Assembly (NCBI RefSeq): GCF_013394655.1
Contig: NZ_CP053351.1
Location: forward strand, 1,890,501 to 1,954,500
From: Winogradskyella schleiferi
Lineage (GTDB): Bacteria > Bacteroidota > Bacteroidia > Flavobacteriales > Flavobacteriaceae
Direction: 5' to 3'
Length of the DNA stretch: 64,000 bases
Shown piece after piece: positions 36,242-45,129 of the stretch. Positions within the stretch are counted from its first letter, which is position 1; each line of letters begins with the position of its first letter. A model generated the notes under the pieces. That model saw nothing but the letters and a program-made list of their open reading frames with translations, did no database searches and was not told the origin of the DNA. A program made the translations under genes and the position numbers.

Positions 36242-37336
36242 ATGGAAAGTATATTTAAAAATGATACCGATATTTTTGAACCTTTTAAATTGGGTGATAT
36301 CGAATTAAAAAATAAAATAGTAATGGCGCCAATGACGCGCTCGCGAGCCATTGATAATGTACCTAATGACCTTATGGCTAAATATTATGGTCAGCGTGCT
36401 TCGGCAGGTTTAATTGTCTCTGAGGGTACATCACCATCCGTCAATGGTATTGGCTATCCTAGAATTCCGGGCGCCTACAGTCCTGAGCAAATAGACGGTT
36501 GGAAGGAAATCGCCAAAACCATACACGAGAAGGGTGGAAAATTCTTTGTACAATTAATGCATTGCGGACGCATCTGTGCAGCAGAGAATGTGCCGAGTGG
36601 AGGAGAAGTGCTAGCGCCAAGTGCGGTATTAGCCGATGGACTCATGTTTACCGATGAAAAAGGCGAAGTGCCACACGTTACACCGAGAGCAATGGCCATT
36701 TCAGATATTGAACATGCCCAACAGGAATATGTGGACAGCGCTATGATGTTGATAGAACGTGCAGGAGTGGATGGTGTGGAACTGCATTCTGCTAACGGTT
36801 ATCTTATGGATCAATTTTTAAATCCTAAATCTAATTTAAGGTCCGATATTTATGGTGGCGATTTTAAAAACAGAGCACGTTTTGTGATTGAAACGGCTAA
36901 GAAAGTGGCCAGTGCTATTGGTGGCAACAAGTTAGGTATTAGGTTTTCACCTTATGGTGCAATGAATGATGTTGAGCACAATTATGATGATCTTGTAGAA
37001 CTCTATTCGTATTTGGCGAGTGAATTGCGAACCATAGGTTTGGCTTATATTCATATTGTAGATCATACAGGAACTATGGGTGCGCCAGATTTTAAAACGG
37101 ATATCAAGAAAACCATAAAACTTAATTTTGAAGGCCCAGTTATTAGTGGTGGTGATGTGGATTCTAAGGAAGATGCAGAACAGGTATTGAAAAATAGTTG
37201 TGATTTAGCCTATATTGGTAGACCTTATATTAGTAATCCTGATTTGGTGGAAAAATTAAAAGACGGTAAAGCTTTGACTGACCCTAATCCAGACTTGTTT
37301 TATACACCAGGACCAGAAGGTTATACCGATTACTAG
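36242..37336 (+). CDS. Old Yellow Enzyme family alkene reductase (NemA-like)
   Basis: 364 residues starting MESIFKNDTDIFEPF; the ATG at 36242 is preferred over 36218 as the shared family start. A TIM barrel binding FMN: the N-terminal KIVMAPMTRSRA and the substrate-binding HSANGYLMDQFLNP are present. The C-terminal AYIGRPYISNPDLVEKL fits the phosphate-binding region. It reduces electrophilic C=C bonds or nitro groups with NAD(P)H. It lies 48 bases after the peroxiredoxin-like gene. Confidence 0.92.
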   Translation: MESIFKNDTDIFEPFKLGDIELKNKIVMAPMTRSRAIDNVPNDLMAKYYGQRASAGLIVSEGTSPSVNGIGYPRIPGAYSPEQIDGWKEIAKTIHEKGGKFFVQLMHCGRICAAENVPSGGEVLAPSAVLADGLMFTDEKGEVPHVTPRAMAISDIEHAQQEYVDSAMMLIERAGVDGVELHSANGYLMDQFLNPKSNLRSDIYGGDFKNRARFVIETAKKVASAIGGNKLGIRFSPYGAMNDVEHNYDDLVELYSYLASELRTIGLAYIHIVDHTGTMGAPDFKTDIKKTIKLNFEGPVISGGDVDSKEDAEQVLKNSCDLAYIGRPYISNPDLVEKLKDGKALTDPNPDLFYTPGPEGYTDY

Positions 37337-37374
37337 AAAAACCGAAAACTGTTTGTAACCCTATATGATAACGC

Positions 37375-38238
37375 GTGACCTTTAAAATTCAGCATTTACC
37401 AAAACTATTAGTAGCCTCTGCTAAATCGTGGTTTAATGGACAACCTTTTCAGCGGAGTGCCATTGTGGCGTATTATGCCATTTTATCGTTACCAGCACTC
37501 ATTATCATTATCTTAAAGGTGGTAGGTAGTTTTTGGGGAGAAGAGCTTGTGCAGGGCGAGATTTTAGCCGAAATTTCTAAGGCTATAGGATCTGATGCTG
37601 CAGATGCCATCAGAACCATGATTGAAAATCAAAGTGATGAAAAGACCTCTGTGTTTGCTATGATCGTTGGTATTGGTACCTTATTATATGGTTCTACAGG
37701 TGTGTTTTTTCAATTACAATCGGCATTGGATGATATTTGGGAAATGGAACCTTCTTATAAAAATGACCTTGTAGCGACATTGATGAGTCGGGTAAAGAGT
37801 TTTGGATTTATATTGATTCTTGGTTTTTTATTGCTGACCAGTTTTGTGTTGACCTCATTGCTCAGTACGTTTAGTAAACAATTGAATCGTTTTTTACCAG
37901 ATGATCTGTTCGATTATATATTTGTAGTGGATTTTTTGGTTTCTGTAGCGTTTATTTATTTGTTATTTGCGACCATGTTTAAATTTTTACCTTCCGCTAA
38001 AATATCATGGAAATCGGTTCGGATTGGAGCCGCATTAACGACGATTATGTTTTTAATTGGTAAATATCTGTTGGCTTGGTATTTTAATACTATGGAACCT
38101 GGCTCGACTTATGGTGCGGCGGGTTCTATTATATTGATTATGCTTTGGGTGTCTTATTCTAGTTTGATTTTGTTGTTTGGGGCGCATTTTACTAAGAAAT
38201 ATGCTGATGAGTATGTGGAGAATGACTTGATTTCTTAA
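37375..38238 (+). CDS. YihY/virulence factor BrkB family membrane protein
   Basis: 287 residues with about six membrane helices. The family AYYAILSLPALIIIILK block and the C-terminal YGAAGSIILIMLWVSYSSLILLFGAHFTKKY are clear. It uses a GTG start at 37375 since no in-frame ATG exists upstream before a stop. The family is of uncertain role (proposed export or division-related). It follows the OYE gene by 38 bases and is probably the last operon gene. Confidence 0.87.
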   Translation: MTFKIQHLPKLLVASAKSWFNGQPFQRSAIVAYYAILSLPALIIIILKVVGSFWGEELVQGEILAEISKAIGSDAADAIRTMIENQSDEKTSVFAMIVGIGTLLYGSTGVFFQLQSALDDIWEMEPSYKNDLVATLMSRVKSFGFILILGFLLLTSFVLTSLLSTFSKQLNRFLPDDLFDYIFVVDFLVSVAFIYLLFATMFKFLPSAKISWKSVRIGAALTTIMFLIGKYLLAWYFNTMEPGSTYGAAGSIILIMLWVSYSSLILLFGAHFTKKYADEYVENDLIS

Positions 38239-38260
38239 CGCAGTTGTGTTTTTATATTAT

Positions 38261-39345
38261 GTTCATTTTGTCTTGATACAAAACGAACCAATCCCGATAG
38301 CTATCGGGACAAAACGATTTGTTAGGAATTACTCATAGATTCTTATTTTATAATATGGAATTTGTGAATACTTCGCATTTCGCTAATGAACCTTTCGTAC
38401 CTGTTTTTACACGTTCATTTTGTCTTGATACAAAACGAACCAAAAGATCATAACGATTTGGTAGGAAATCGCCAAGGCGCCATTCGCTAATACATTAATG
38501 AATTATAACTTTATTTCATTGTTTGTTCCAATCCTAGATTTAGTAAATCAATACTATTCATTGCTCATTATTTCTGAAAATCGTTGGTTCCGACGGTGTC
38601 GGAATTTGGGTGTTGAAGTTTGACTTATTTCTTTGCTTTAGAAATTCTCTGGTGAATCGTAGTGCTTAAAAAATCAGTAGTGAGTGCAGTTGCCAATGTA
38701 TCAATATTGTGCGTGGCAGTTGTGTTTTTTTAATGTGTTCATTTTGCCTTGATGCAAAACGAACCAAAAAATCATAACGATTTGTTAGGAAATCGCCAAG
38801 GCGCCATTCGCTAATACATTAATGATTTATAACTTTATTTCATTGTTTGTTCCAATCCTTGACTTTTTTACATAAGTAACTCTGTGGCTCATTATTTCTG
38901 AAAATCGTTGGTTCCGACGGTGTCGGAATTTGGATGTTGACGTTTGACTTATTTCTGTCCTTTCGAAATGCTAGTGAATCTTAATTCCTTAAATAAATGA
39001 TTTGTGAATGCTACGCATTTGCAAAACACAATCTATAGCTGTTTATTACATGTTCATTTTGTCTTGATACAAAACGAACCAAAAAATCATAACGATTTGT
39101 TAGGAATTACTCATGGATTCTTATTTTATAATATGGAATTCGTGAATGCTGCGCATTTGCCAAGGCGCCATTCGCTAATACATTAATGAATTATAACTTT
39201 ATTTTATTGTTTGTTCCAATCCTAGATTTAGTAAATCAATACTAAACATTGCTCATTATTTCTGAAAATCGTTGGTTCCGACGGTGTCGGAATTTGGGTA
39301 TTGACGTTTGACTTATTTCTTTGCTTTCGAAATGCTGGCGATATT
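38261..39345. repeat. Modular intergenic repeat array (four module types, 3-4 copies)
   Basis: No gene is evident from 38239 to 40029. Module A (GTTCATTTTGTCTTGATACA...) starts at 38261, 38413, 38737 and 39052. Module B (GCCAAGGCGCCATTCGCTAA, then TTTGTTCCAATCC) starts at 38471, 38794 and 39159. Module C contains the hairpin TTCCGACGGTGTCGGAA at 38588, 38912 and 39276. Module D (TTACTCATRGATTCTTATTT) occurs at 38329 and 39107. A-to-C spacing is 175 in units 1 and 2, and 224 in unit 3, where D is inserted. Confidence 0.8.
38292..38309. repeat. 18-bp perfect palindrome (TCCCGATAGCTATCGGGA)
   Basis: The palindrome directly follows the first copy of module A. CCCGATAGCTATCGGG is, from memory, a dispersed palindromic repeat in several flavobacterial genomes. 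The 29374 inverted repeat has a related core. Confidence 0.7.
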
Positions 39346-39360
39346 TTTGGCTGAAATAAA

Positions 39361-40029
39361 TTATTAGACTAGTTGTGAGTTTGTATAATTTATATATTCA
39401 TTGTTCGAATATGTGTGTGTGTGTATGCTGTTTTATTTTAGTTTGTCTGAGCATCGTTGTTATTAAGTAGTTTGAAATGGAAGGTGGGATTCTTTAAAAT
39501 ACTATTTTACATAATATAAATTATAGGACAACTTACAACAGTTAGCGGAATAGCGCTTTTTAGCGATATTTGACATAATCATAGTTCTATGACAGCCATA
39601 GCTGTTATATAACGTTTTTGATTATGTACAAGCTAATTGTGGGTTCGAAAATTAAAAGTAAACTTAATTTAGATTTGACTTACTCATAGTTCTATTGACA
39701 TGCAACTTAACTATGATTTGTTTTCAAATAAAAACATCCTCAGGATCTTCTTATTTGAAAAGTGTATAGGATTTGAATGTTGTGGTTTGTTGGTTGGTAA
39801 TGGTTTTGGTTGTGTTTTGGTCTTGACCTGAGGGTTACCCGATGTTATACTGCATTTGATACGGGTTTTACCCGAGTTAGACCCGAAGTAACTACGGGTG
39901 AACCTTATGTTTGGTATGGCTGTGCATTGCTTTGGAGCGCCTATTATAACTGGGTTTAGCTGTGTTTTTGGTGCTTTTATTCTATTTTACATAATATTTA
40001 GGTGGTTGGTGGAATTTGGTGTTTTGCCT
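39361..40029. repeat. Non-coding AT-rich segment with short direct and inverted repeats
   Basis: CTATTTTACATAATAT recurs exactly at 39502 and 39982, and TCATAGTTCTAT at 39588 and 39684. There is a TG dinucleotide run at 39412-39424, and CGGGTTTTACCCG forms a small hairpin at about 39862. No open frame with coding character is seen. An attachment site or a decayed element is possible but unsupported. Confidence 0.5.
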
Positions 40030-40824
40030 TTATAATATGGCTATGCATTCCATGGCCTGTGGTGTTTTGAACGTTTGGTAGGTTTGGTTTTGCTGTTTTT
40101 GATATGCGATGCCTAACCATACCGTTATGGCCACTTCTGTTGATATGCCGTTTGGTGTTGGTGAATGCCATTGTAGCTGGAGATAATTGTGCGTTGTGTT
40201 TAGTGGTAATGGTTCACTTTGTACGGCGGCTCCTAAGGTGTTTTGTTCTGGATGGGCTGTTTTATAGGCGTTTAAATGTGGTTGCCATTGCCTTTTGGAA
40301 ATACAGCTTATAGCTGCTATGAGTTGATAATGTGTGGCGTTTTTGGGCATTTTATGCTGTTGTTTTGCTGTGCTTTGTGGACATTTTACCGTAATTAAGG
40401 AGCGTTGTGTATTGGCTGTGACGTTTATTTTTGAGTTATAGAGTTGATTAAACGCTACATTGCTATTGAGTTGAAAGCCTATGAGTTCTGATGGTGCATT
40501 TAATAGATTGGCTTCTCTTTGTCCTAACTGGCCACTCCCCTTTTGGATAATTTTACGACAGCGACCTGTTAAACGGCTCGCCATATGGTTGTATTTAAAC
40601 TGTTGGGCTTTGTCTCCTAAACCTTGGCGAATGGCTTTTGATAGTTGTGATGCGGCTGCAAACTCTTGGTTGTTACCCTTTACATTTATAAAGGCCGGAT
40701 CGTTGTTAATGCGTTCCCTTGATGGCCCAACGGCCTTACGAACAATGTATTGGCCATTGAGCTGGTAAAAGCATTTTCCATTTAAAGTGCCTACAAGTTT
40801 TAGGATTCCTTGTTGTCTGGACAT
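40030..40824 (-). CDS. Widespread Bacteroidota protein of unknown function
   Basis: 264 residues, no signal or membrane segment. The N-terminal pattern (LVGTLNGKCFYQLNGQYIVR, then ERINNDPAF and QEFAAASQLSKAIR) matches a family found in many Bacteroidota, often in several copies and in accessory regions. It has no established function. Gln/His/Thr content is higher and codon use (CAA, GCC) differs from core genes nearby, and it borders the repeat-rich gap, suggesting transfer. A short plus-strand overlap frame is a shadow. Confidence 0.75.
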   Translation of the reverse strand: MSRQQGILKLVGTLNGKCFYQLNGQYIVRKAVGPSRERINNDPAFINVKGNNQEFAAASQLSKAIRQGLGDKAQQFKYNHMASRLTGRCRKIIQKGSGQLGQREANLLNAPSELIGFQLNSNVAFNQLYNSKINVTANTQRSLITVKCPQSTAKQQHKMPKNATHYQLIAAISCISKRQWQPHLNAYKTAHPEQNTLGAAVQSEPLPLNTTHNYLQLQWHSPTPNGISTEVAITVWLGIAYQKQQNQTYQTFKTPQAMECIAIL

Positions 40825-40916
40825 CTGGTTTTGAGATGGTTATGGCTTGTAATTTAGTAAAAAAAGTTGGTAGTTAAATCATTGATAGTTAAATTTATAG
40901 TTCTAAGGGCATTGTT

Positions 40917-41249
40917 ATGGCGCAATTATTCAATCTAAGTGTAGAAACCTACCGACTGATTCTACTCCTAGTTTGTATTATCATTTTCTTTGTGGTAGTA
41001 AGTTATATACCGAAAACTAAACGGCTCACTAGACGCCAATGGTATTATAGAAACGTTTATTTAAAATCTGATGCTTGGCGGCGTAAACGTTATGTGGTTC
41101 TTAGACGTGACCAATGGCGTTGTGTACATTGTGGTTCGCGTGCTACCCAAGTACACCATAAGCGCTATGCGAAAAGAAAACTTGGTAAGGAACCTATAAA
41201 ATGGCTAGAATCTGTTTGTAAAGGTTGTCATGATAATTTACATAAGTAA
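40917..41249 (+). CDS. Membrane-anchored HNH endonuclease-like protein
   Basis: 110 residues. An N-terminal membrane helix (LILLLVCIIIFFVVVSYI, about 12-29) precedes a basic linker and an HNH domain: RCVHCGSRATQVHHKRY with zinc CxxC and the ββα His pair, then VCKGCHDNLH supplying the second CxxC and the final His. The nuclease fold is clear, though the usual Asn of HNH is in the CHDNLH segment. Membrane anchoring suggests nicking of incoming DNA at the cell surface. It is on the opposite strand to the neighbouring methyltransferase operon, so not obviously its partner. Confidence 0.8.
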   Translation: MAQLFNLSVETYRLILLLVCIIIFFVVVSYIPKTKRLTRRQWYYRNVYLKSDAWRRKRYVVLRRDQWRCVHCGSRATQVHHKRYAKRKLGKEPIKWLESVCKGCHDNLHK

Positions 41250-41283
41250 TTTAATCATTAAACTAAGTTATATATTAATTCTC

Positions 41284-41469
41284 CTAAAACCTTTTTACAA
41301 TTTTAGCGCTACGATCAATAGTATCTAAATCTAATGATTGTATAAACAATTCATTATCTCCAATTATAAAATCTACTCCTTCCCTTCCACTCTGCTTTGG
41401 GATTAATTTTAATCTATGATTTGCTAGTTCTGATTTAACAAAACCAGGTATTATGTTTTGTTTATTCAT
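41284..41469 (-). CDS. Small protein at the end of the methyltransferase operon
   Basis: 61 residues, soluble, unrecognised. It contains NHRLKLIPKQSGREGVDFIIGDNELFIQSLDLD, two predicted strands around a Gly turn. It starts 26 bases after the stop of the Rossmann-like gene and on the same strand, so it is the probable last gene of the methyltransferase-HD-ATPase operon. Confidence 0.5.
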   Translation of the reverse strand: MNKQNIIPGFVKSELANHRLKLIPKQSGREGVDFIIGDNELFIQSLDLDTIDRSAKIVKRF

Positions 41470-41495
41470 TTAGAACAGATTTTTTCGAGTAAAGA

Positions 41496-42380
41496 TTAAT
41501 CTGCCTTAAAGTCAAACACTCCAGAGATATAGTCCTCGTCAATTCCTATTGAATATTTATCATTAAATTCTCTTGCTGGTACATATGACAAGCCAATTTC
41601 TTCGTTCATAATATAATTTTTATAGGTACTAAGAGATGAGAGTTTTGGCCCTTGTGAAGAAATGATAATATTAGAATTTTTATATTCTTCTATTTTATCA
41701 TTTAATATATTAGTTGAGCCATCAACATCGTAACTATTGAACTCCACTTTTTCTATTTCTAAAAGACTATTAATGTTTAATCCATTATTTCTTTCCTCAT
41801 TATCAAACTGATTCCCTGTTTGACTAAAAACTATAACTTTTGATGGTTCGTAATATTCTATAAGAGAATTTAAACGACTATTATCAAAACCAGTAATTAT
41901 AAATAATACAAGATTTTTACTCAAGTCAAAAAGTCCTGAATGTTTAAATAATAAGCGAGGATTTTTATGATTTTTTGTTAACCAATCGTCACAATATTTT
42001 GCAGGTTTAAAATAAATATAGTTTATTCTGCTGTGTACTTTTTTAAGAAAAAATAGCAATGTCCATATGGTTTCGCGAGGAATAGTAGTAATATTAATTA
42101 ATATATTATCCGATGTCTCGCAATACTTACTAAAAAATAAATCTAAAGTTTTCCAATTATTTATCGAAGTTGAATAGTTTAATTCTACTTGGTCTACCTT
42201 TATATTTGACTTTTTAACCTTTTTCAGAAAATTAGATTTATTTTCTAGATTCATAGAATTATAATCTTGAAAAGAAATTAATAAAATCCTTTCTATATTA
42301 TATTCTTTTAGAATTATGTCTGTTCCAAACGAAAATCTATCTTCCCAACCCAAAACAGTTATTAAAGTTTTATTCTTCAT
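41496..42380 (-). CDS. Two-lobed Rossmann-like protein, candidate effector or sensor
   Basis: 294 residues in what looks like a duplicated Rossmann-like fold. Lobe 1 starts TLITVLGWEDRFSFGTDIIL and continues RILLISFQD; lobe 2 starts NLVLFIITGFDNSRLNSLIEYY and continues SKVIVFSQTGNQFDNEERN. Between them lies NILINITTIPRETIW. The G(W/F)(E/D)(D/N)(R/S) motif after each first strand suggests two equivalent ligand pockets, as in sensors of the CARF/SAVED kind; the match is structural inference only. It starts immediately after the ATPase stop (no gap). Confidence 0.6.
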   Translation of the reverse strand: MKNKTLITVLGWEDRFSFGTDIILKEYNIERILLISFQDYNSMNLENKSNFLKKVKKSNIKVDQVELNYSTSINNWKTLDLFFSKYCETSDNILINITTIPRETIWTLLFFLKKVHSRINYIYFKPAKYCDDWLTKNHKNPRLLFKHSGLFDLSKNLVLFIITGFDNSRLNSLIEYYEPSKVIVFSQTGNQFDNEERNNGLNINSLLEIEKVEFNSYDVDGSTNILNDKIEEYKNSNIIISSQGPKLSSLSTYKNYIMNEEIGLSYVPAREFNDKYSIGIDEDYISGVFDFKAD

Positions 42381-44093
42381 TTAAAAAAGTAATTCAAGTT
42401 GATTATCACTAACGTCCTCATCTGCAAAAAATGGTATTTCTTTATTGTTTAAAGCAGCATCTAAAAATGCCTTGGCTGTAATTGGAAAATGTGAGTATTG
42501 ACCATGTGAGTCTAATCCATATAAAGGAAACATAATTCTATTGGGCACGTACAAAGGTAGTTTTATTCCAGTCGCTTTATGCCCAACCATTCTTTTATAT
42601 AATAAAGTACTTCTTAACGAAGCATTTATTATTTCGTCTATTTGTTTTTGTTCTTCATCAGTAGAGACTTGAGAAATAATAAAGTTCAAGGCTCTGGGCT
42701 CAGATATATCTTCATTTTTGAGTCTTTTTTTAAGATAAATAATTAATTGATTAAAAAAGTTATTTATTTTTTTTCCTAACTCTTCCGAGCAATTATCTAT
42801 TTCAGAATCTATATCCTTAATTTTTTCCCAGAAAGTTTCGCTTCTATTTAAAATTATATCTCTTTGAATATTTGGAGGTATTTGTGTTATCGAGCGTGAT
42901 GTAGAATTAGCAGATTCTTTTTCATACATAAAGTAAACAGGTGTCAATAAATTTCTAATTACGCCTGTAGAAATATCTACAAGGGTTTCAAATCCAGAAT
43001 ATATTGGGACATTAGCTTTTGAGTTTCTTTCTCTAAAATAAATAGCTCTTCCATATTTGGAAACATAATCGCTAATTTGAGTACCTTTCGGATTAGGATA
43101 TTTCTCATTCGCTTTTTCGCGAGCTTTTTCTCTTCCTTCTTGTAAACCTAATTTGAAACTTTCACTCTCTGGCAAAAATTCATCAACACTAACATCGATA
43201 TTTGCAATACTTAATCTTTTAGATATAACATCTTTAGCAAATTTATTAAATTCAGAATCCTTGTTATATAACCTTTTGGTAAGGTCAATTTTGACAAAGT
43301 CATGACCTTCCAATATAAGTCCACCTGTGGATGTAATAAATGAAGGTTTAATATCAGCAGTTGCTACTTTGAAACTAAACAATTTATTATCTCTATATGA
43401 AATCCAAGAATTAATAATTTCTTGATGTATACTTCCTAAATCTTGTACATCATCAAAAAATAAGGAGAAATGAGAGTCTTTTAATTTTGAGATATTTTTA
43501 AGTTGTTCTAAAAAAGGAATAACTGTATTATTAAATGAAAATGCAAAGTCTATAAAACTTTCAAAGTTCTCATTATTTAGTTTTTTTTGACTTGCGTTAG
43601 CCTCTTTATTAAGAAAAAGCTTAATACTATTAAATAAAGGCATATCTGCAGGAAAATCAGATTCTAAAATATAGGAAAGGTTTTTTAAAATAACATCTTC
43701 AATATCTTTAGTCAAGTCAAGATTAACTGAACTTTCTATGAATGTCTCGCAAATACAAGAAATTATATTTATACACAAAAAATGCTCTACTACTACATTT
43801 TTCTTATTGTTATTTTCATACAATAAATATTCTCTTTTACTAAAAAGAGGGTGCTTACTAGGTATATGAATTCCTATAACATTAAATTTATTTTTAACTT
43901 CTGGATTGGCATATTGAACAGGAAAAGAATAATATCTTAGAGTGGAAGTTTTACCACTACCTCTAACTCCAATCAATAAAATATTCCGAGTTGATTCAAG
44001 GAATCTTGTATAAATATTCTCTTTAATATAGAATTTTATAAATTGATCAACACCTACATTATTTGGTCTATCAAATACAAAAGGATTTTCCAT
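42381..44093 (-). CDS. ORC/Cdc6-like P-loop ATPase (AAA/STAND type)
   Basis: 570 residues. Walker A is IGVRGSGKTST (41-51) and Walker B is SLFFDDVQDLG (about 216-226); a sensor-1-like KVATAD follows. The N-terminal NPFVFDRPNNVGVDQFIKFYI resembles entry segments of ORC/Cdc6- or STAND-type ATPases. The rest (about 300-570) is helical, ending with RIMFPLYGLDSHGQYSHFPI and an acidic tail. No membrane segment. It should be an NTP-driven switch or assembly platform in the operon; 2 bases separate it from the HD gene. Confidence 0.78.
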   Translation of the reverse strand: MENPFVFDRPNNVGVDQFIKFYIKENIYTRFLESTRNILLIGVRGSGKTSTLRYYSFPVQYANPEVKNKFNVIGIHIPSKHPLFSKREYLLYENNNKKNVVVEHFLCINIISCICETFIESSVNLDLTKDIEDVILKNLSYILESDFPADMPLFNSIKLFLNKEANASQKKLNNENFESFIDFAFSFNNTVIPFLEQLKNISKLKDSHFSLFFDDVQDLGSIHQEIINSWISYRDNKLFSFKVATADIKPSFITSTGGLILEGHDFVKIDLTKRLYNKDSEFNKFAKDVISKRLSIANIDVSVDEFLPESESFKLGLQEGREKAREKANEKYPNPKGTQISDYVSKYGRAIYFRERNSKANVPIYSGFETLVDISTGVIRNLLTPVYFMYEKESANSTSRSITQIPPNIQRDIILNRSETFWEKIKDIDSEIDNCSEELGKKINNFFNQLIIYLKKRLKNEDISEPRALNFIISQVSTDEEQKQIDEIINASLRSTLLYKRMVGHKATGIKLPLYVPNRIMFPLYGLDSHGQYSHFPITAKAFLDAALNNKEIPFFADEDVSDNQLELLF

Positions 44094-44095
44094 AA

Positions 44096-45129
44096 TTATT
44101 GTGCCTTTACAGAGTTTATACTTTTAATCAACGTTGAAATTTCATAGGATTTATCCATATTGACAAAATGCTTTTCAGCTTCTTCTTTTGTTTCTGCATT
44201 ACCTTCTCCTGGAATTGGATATCGATCTTCAAAAGTGATACCATTAAGTTCTACTTGTATGGGTATTTCATCGATATAAAAATTATACTGTACTGAAACA
44301 TATTTAAATTGTTTTAATACGTCAGAATAATACTTAGTATATCTTCTTTCTATATCTAATTTAACGGCTCTATGATAAGAAAAAAGCATTAGTTCTCTAA
44401 ATTCTGCCTGTGCAGTTTCGTTAAAATCACTCGGTATGTTTATATCATAAGTAATGGAAATACGCTCTAAATTCCTATCAATTTCGATATCTGTAACTTG
44501 AGCATAGCGATGATAAACTTTACTCTCTTCTTCTATTAAGTCCTTTTCTAATAAAAAAGAACAGGTTCTTTGTTTCCCTTCTGCAAGTTCGTCTGAAAAC
44601 CTAAGAATCGCAGCCAATTCTTTTAATTTTATTTTCTCCCCTTTGATACTTGAGTCTTCAACGTCTTTAGAGTATCTCTTGAACCACTCTTAGATTTACC
44701 ACAATGAGAACTAGCTCCAAGTGTAAGTACTCTTTTTTCATCTCTGTAATTCTCAGGATTACTTCTATATTTATTATAAACTTCGGCAATTTTTTCAACT
44801 GCGTTATGCCCTTTTCTTCCAAAAATATTTCCCACATCATGAAATAAAATCATCAATGCTAAACAATATATATCTCTTGGAGAAAACTTAGAAAATTCTT
44901 CTGCTCCTATTACCTTGTATGCTCTTTCAAGAACATCTTGTATATGTTGTTCACTATGATCTGATAAATTGGGTTCTTGAGCTTTGATTTCTCTTAAGAA
45001 ACTATCTCCTTCCATAGCATTTCTAACACTAGTATATTCACTATATAAATGTTCTCCTTTTGTTTCACCTAATGAAGCAATAAAGTGTTGTTTCATAGCC
45101 TTTTCAAATGTGGTTTCTACCCAACTCAT
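44096..45129 (-). pseudogene. HD-domain phosphohydrolase-like gene split by a frameshift
   Basis: Two frames join to one 344-residue protein. Frame 1 (45129 to 44629) carries His62, HD at 97-98 (ILFHDVGNIFGRKGHN) and the His in ASSHCG, then stops at VSKGRK. Frame 2 continues without loss: GEKIKLKELAAILRFSDELAEGK, supplying the distal Asp of an HD domain, and runs to 44096. The break is at a run of four G on the coding strand (44638-44641); a fifth G would restore a continuous frame. Either a frame error, a real inactivation or a programmed shift. HD enzymes hydrolyse phosphoesters or nucleotides. The start overlaps the methyltransferase stop. Confidence 0.85.

Noticed and set aside
39004..39186. 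60-codon open frame inside the repeat array
   Set aside because: It runs through modules A and D, has no recognised features and is not kept in the other repeat units.
38261..39345. CRISPR array
   Set aside because: Units are 175-360 bases apart with internal modules, not 24-40 base repeats with equal spacers, and no cas gene is near.
39540..39650. Integron attC-like site (GTTAGC with AAC parts)
   Set aside because: Only one short match to the core; no paired inner boxes and no integrase.
40917..41249. HNH as the restriction partner of the C5 methyltransferase
   Set aside because: It is on the other strand, with a membrane anchor and a separate promoter region; two genes lie between.
44617..44619. 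TTG start for the second HD fragment as an independent gene
   Set aside because: The frame continues upstream with HD-like sequence (GEKIKLKE) and the domain's distal Asp needs the first part.
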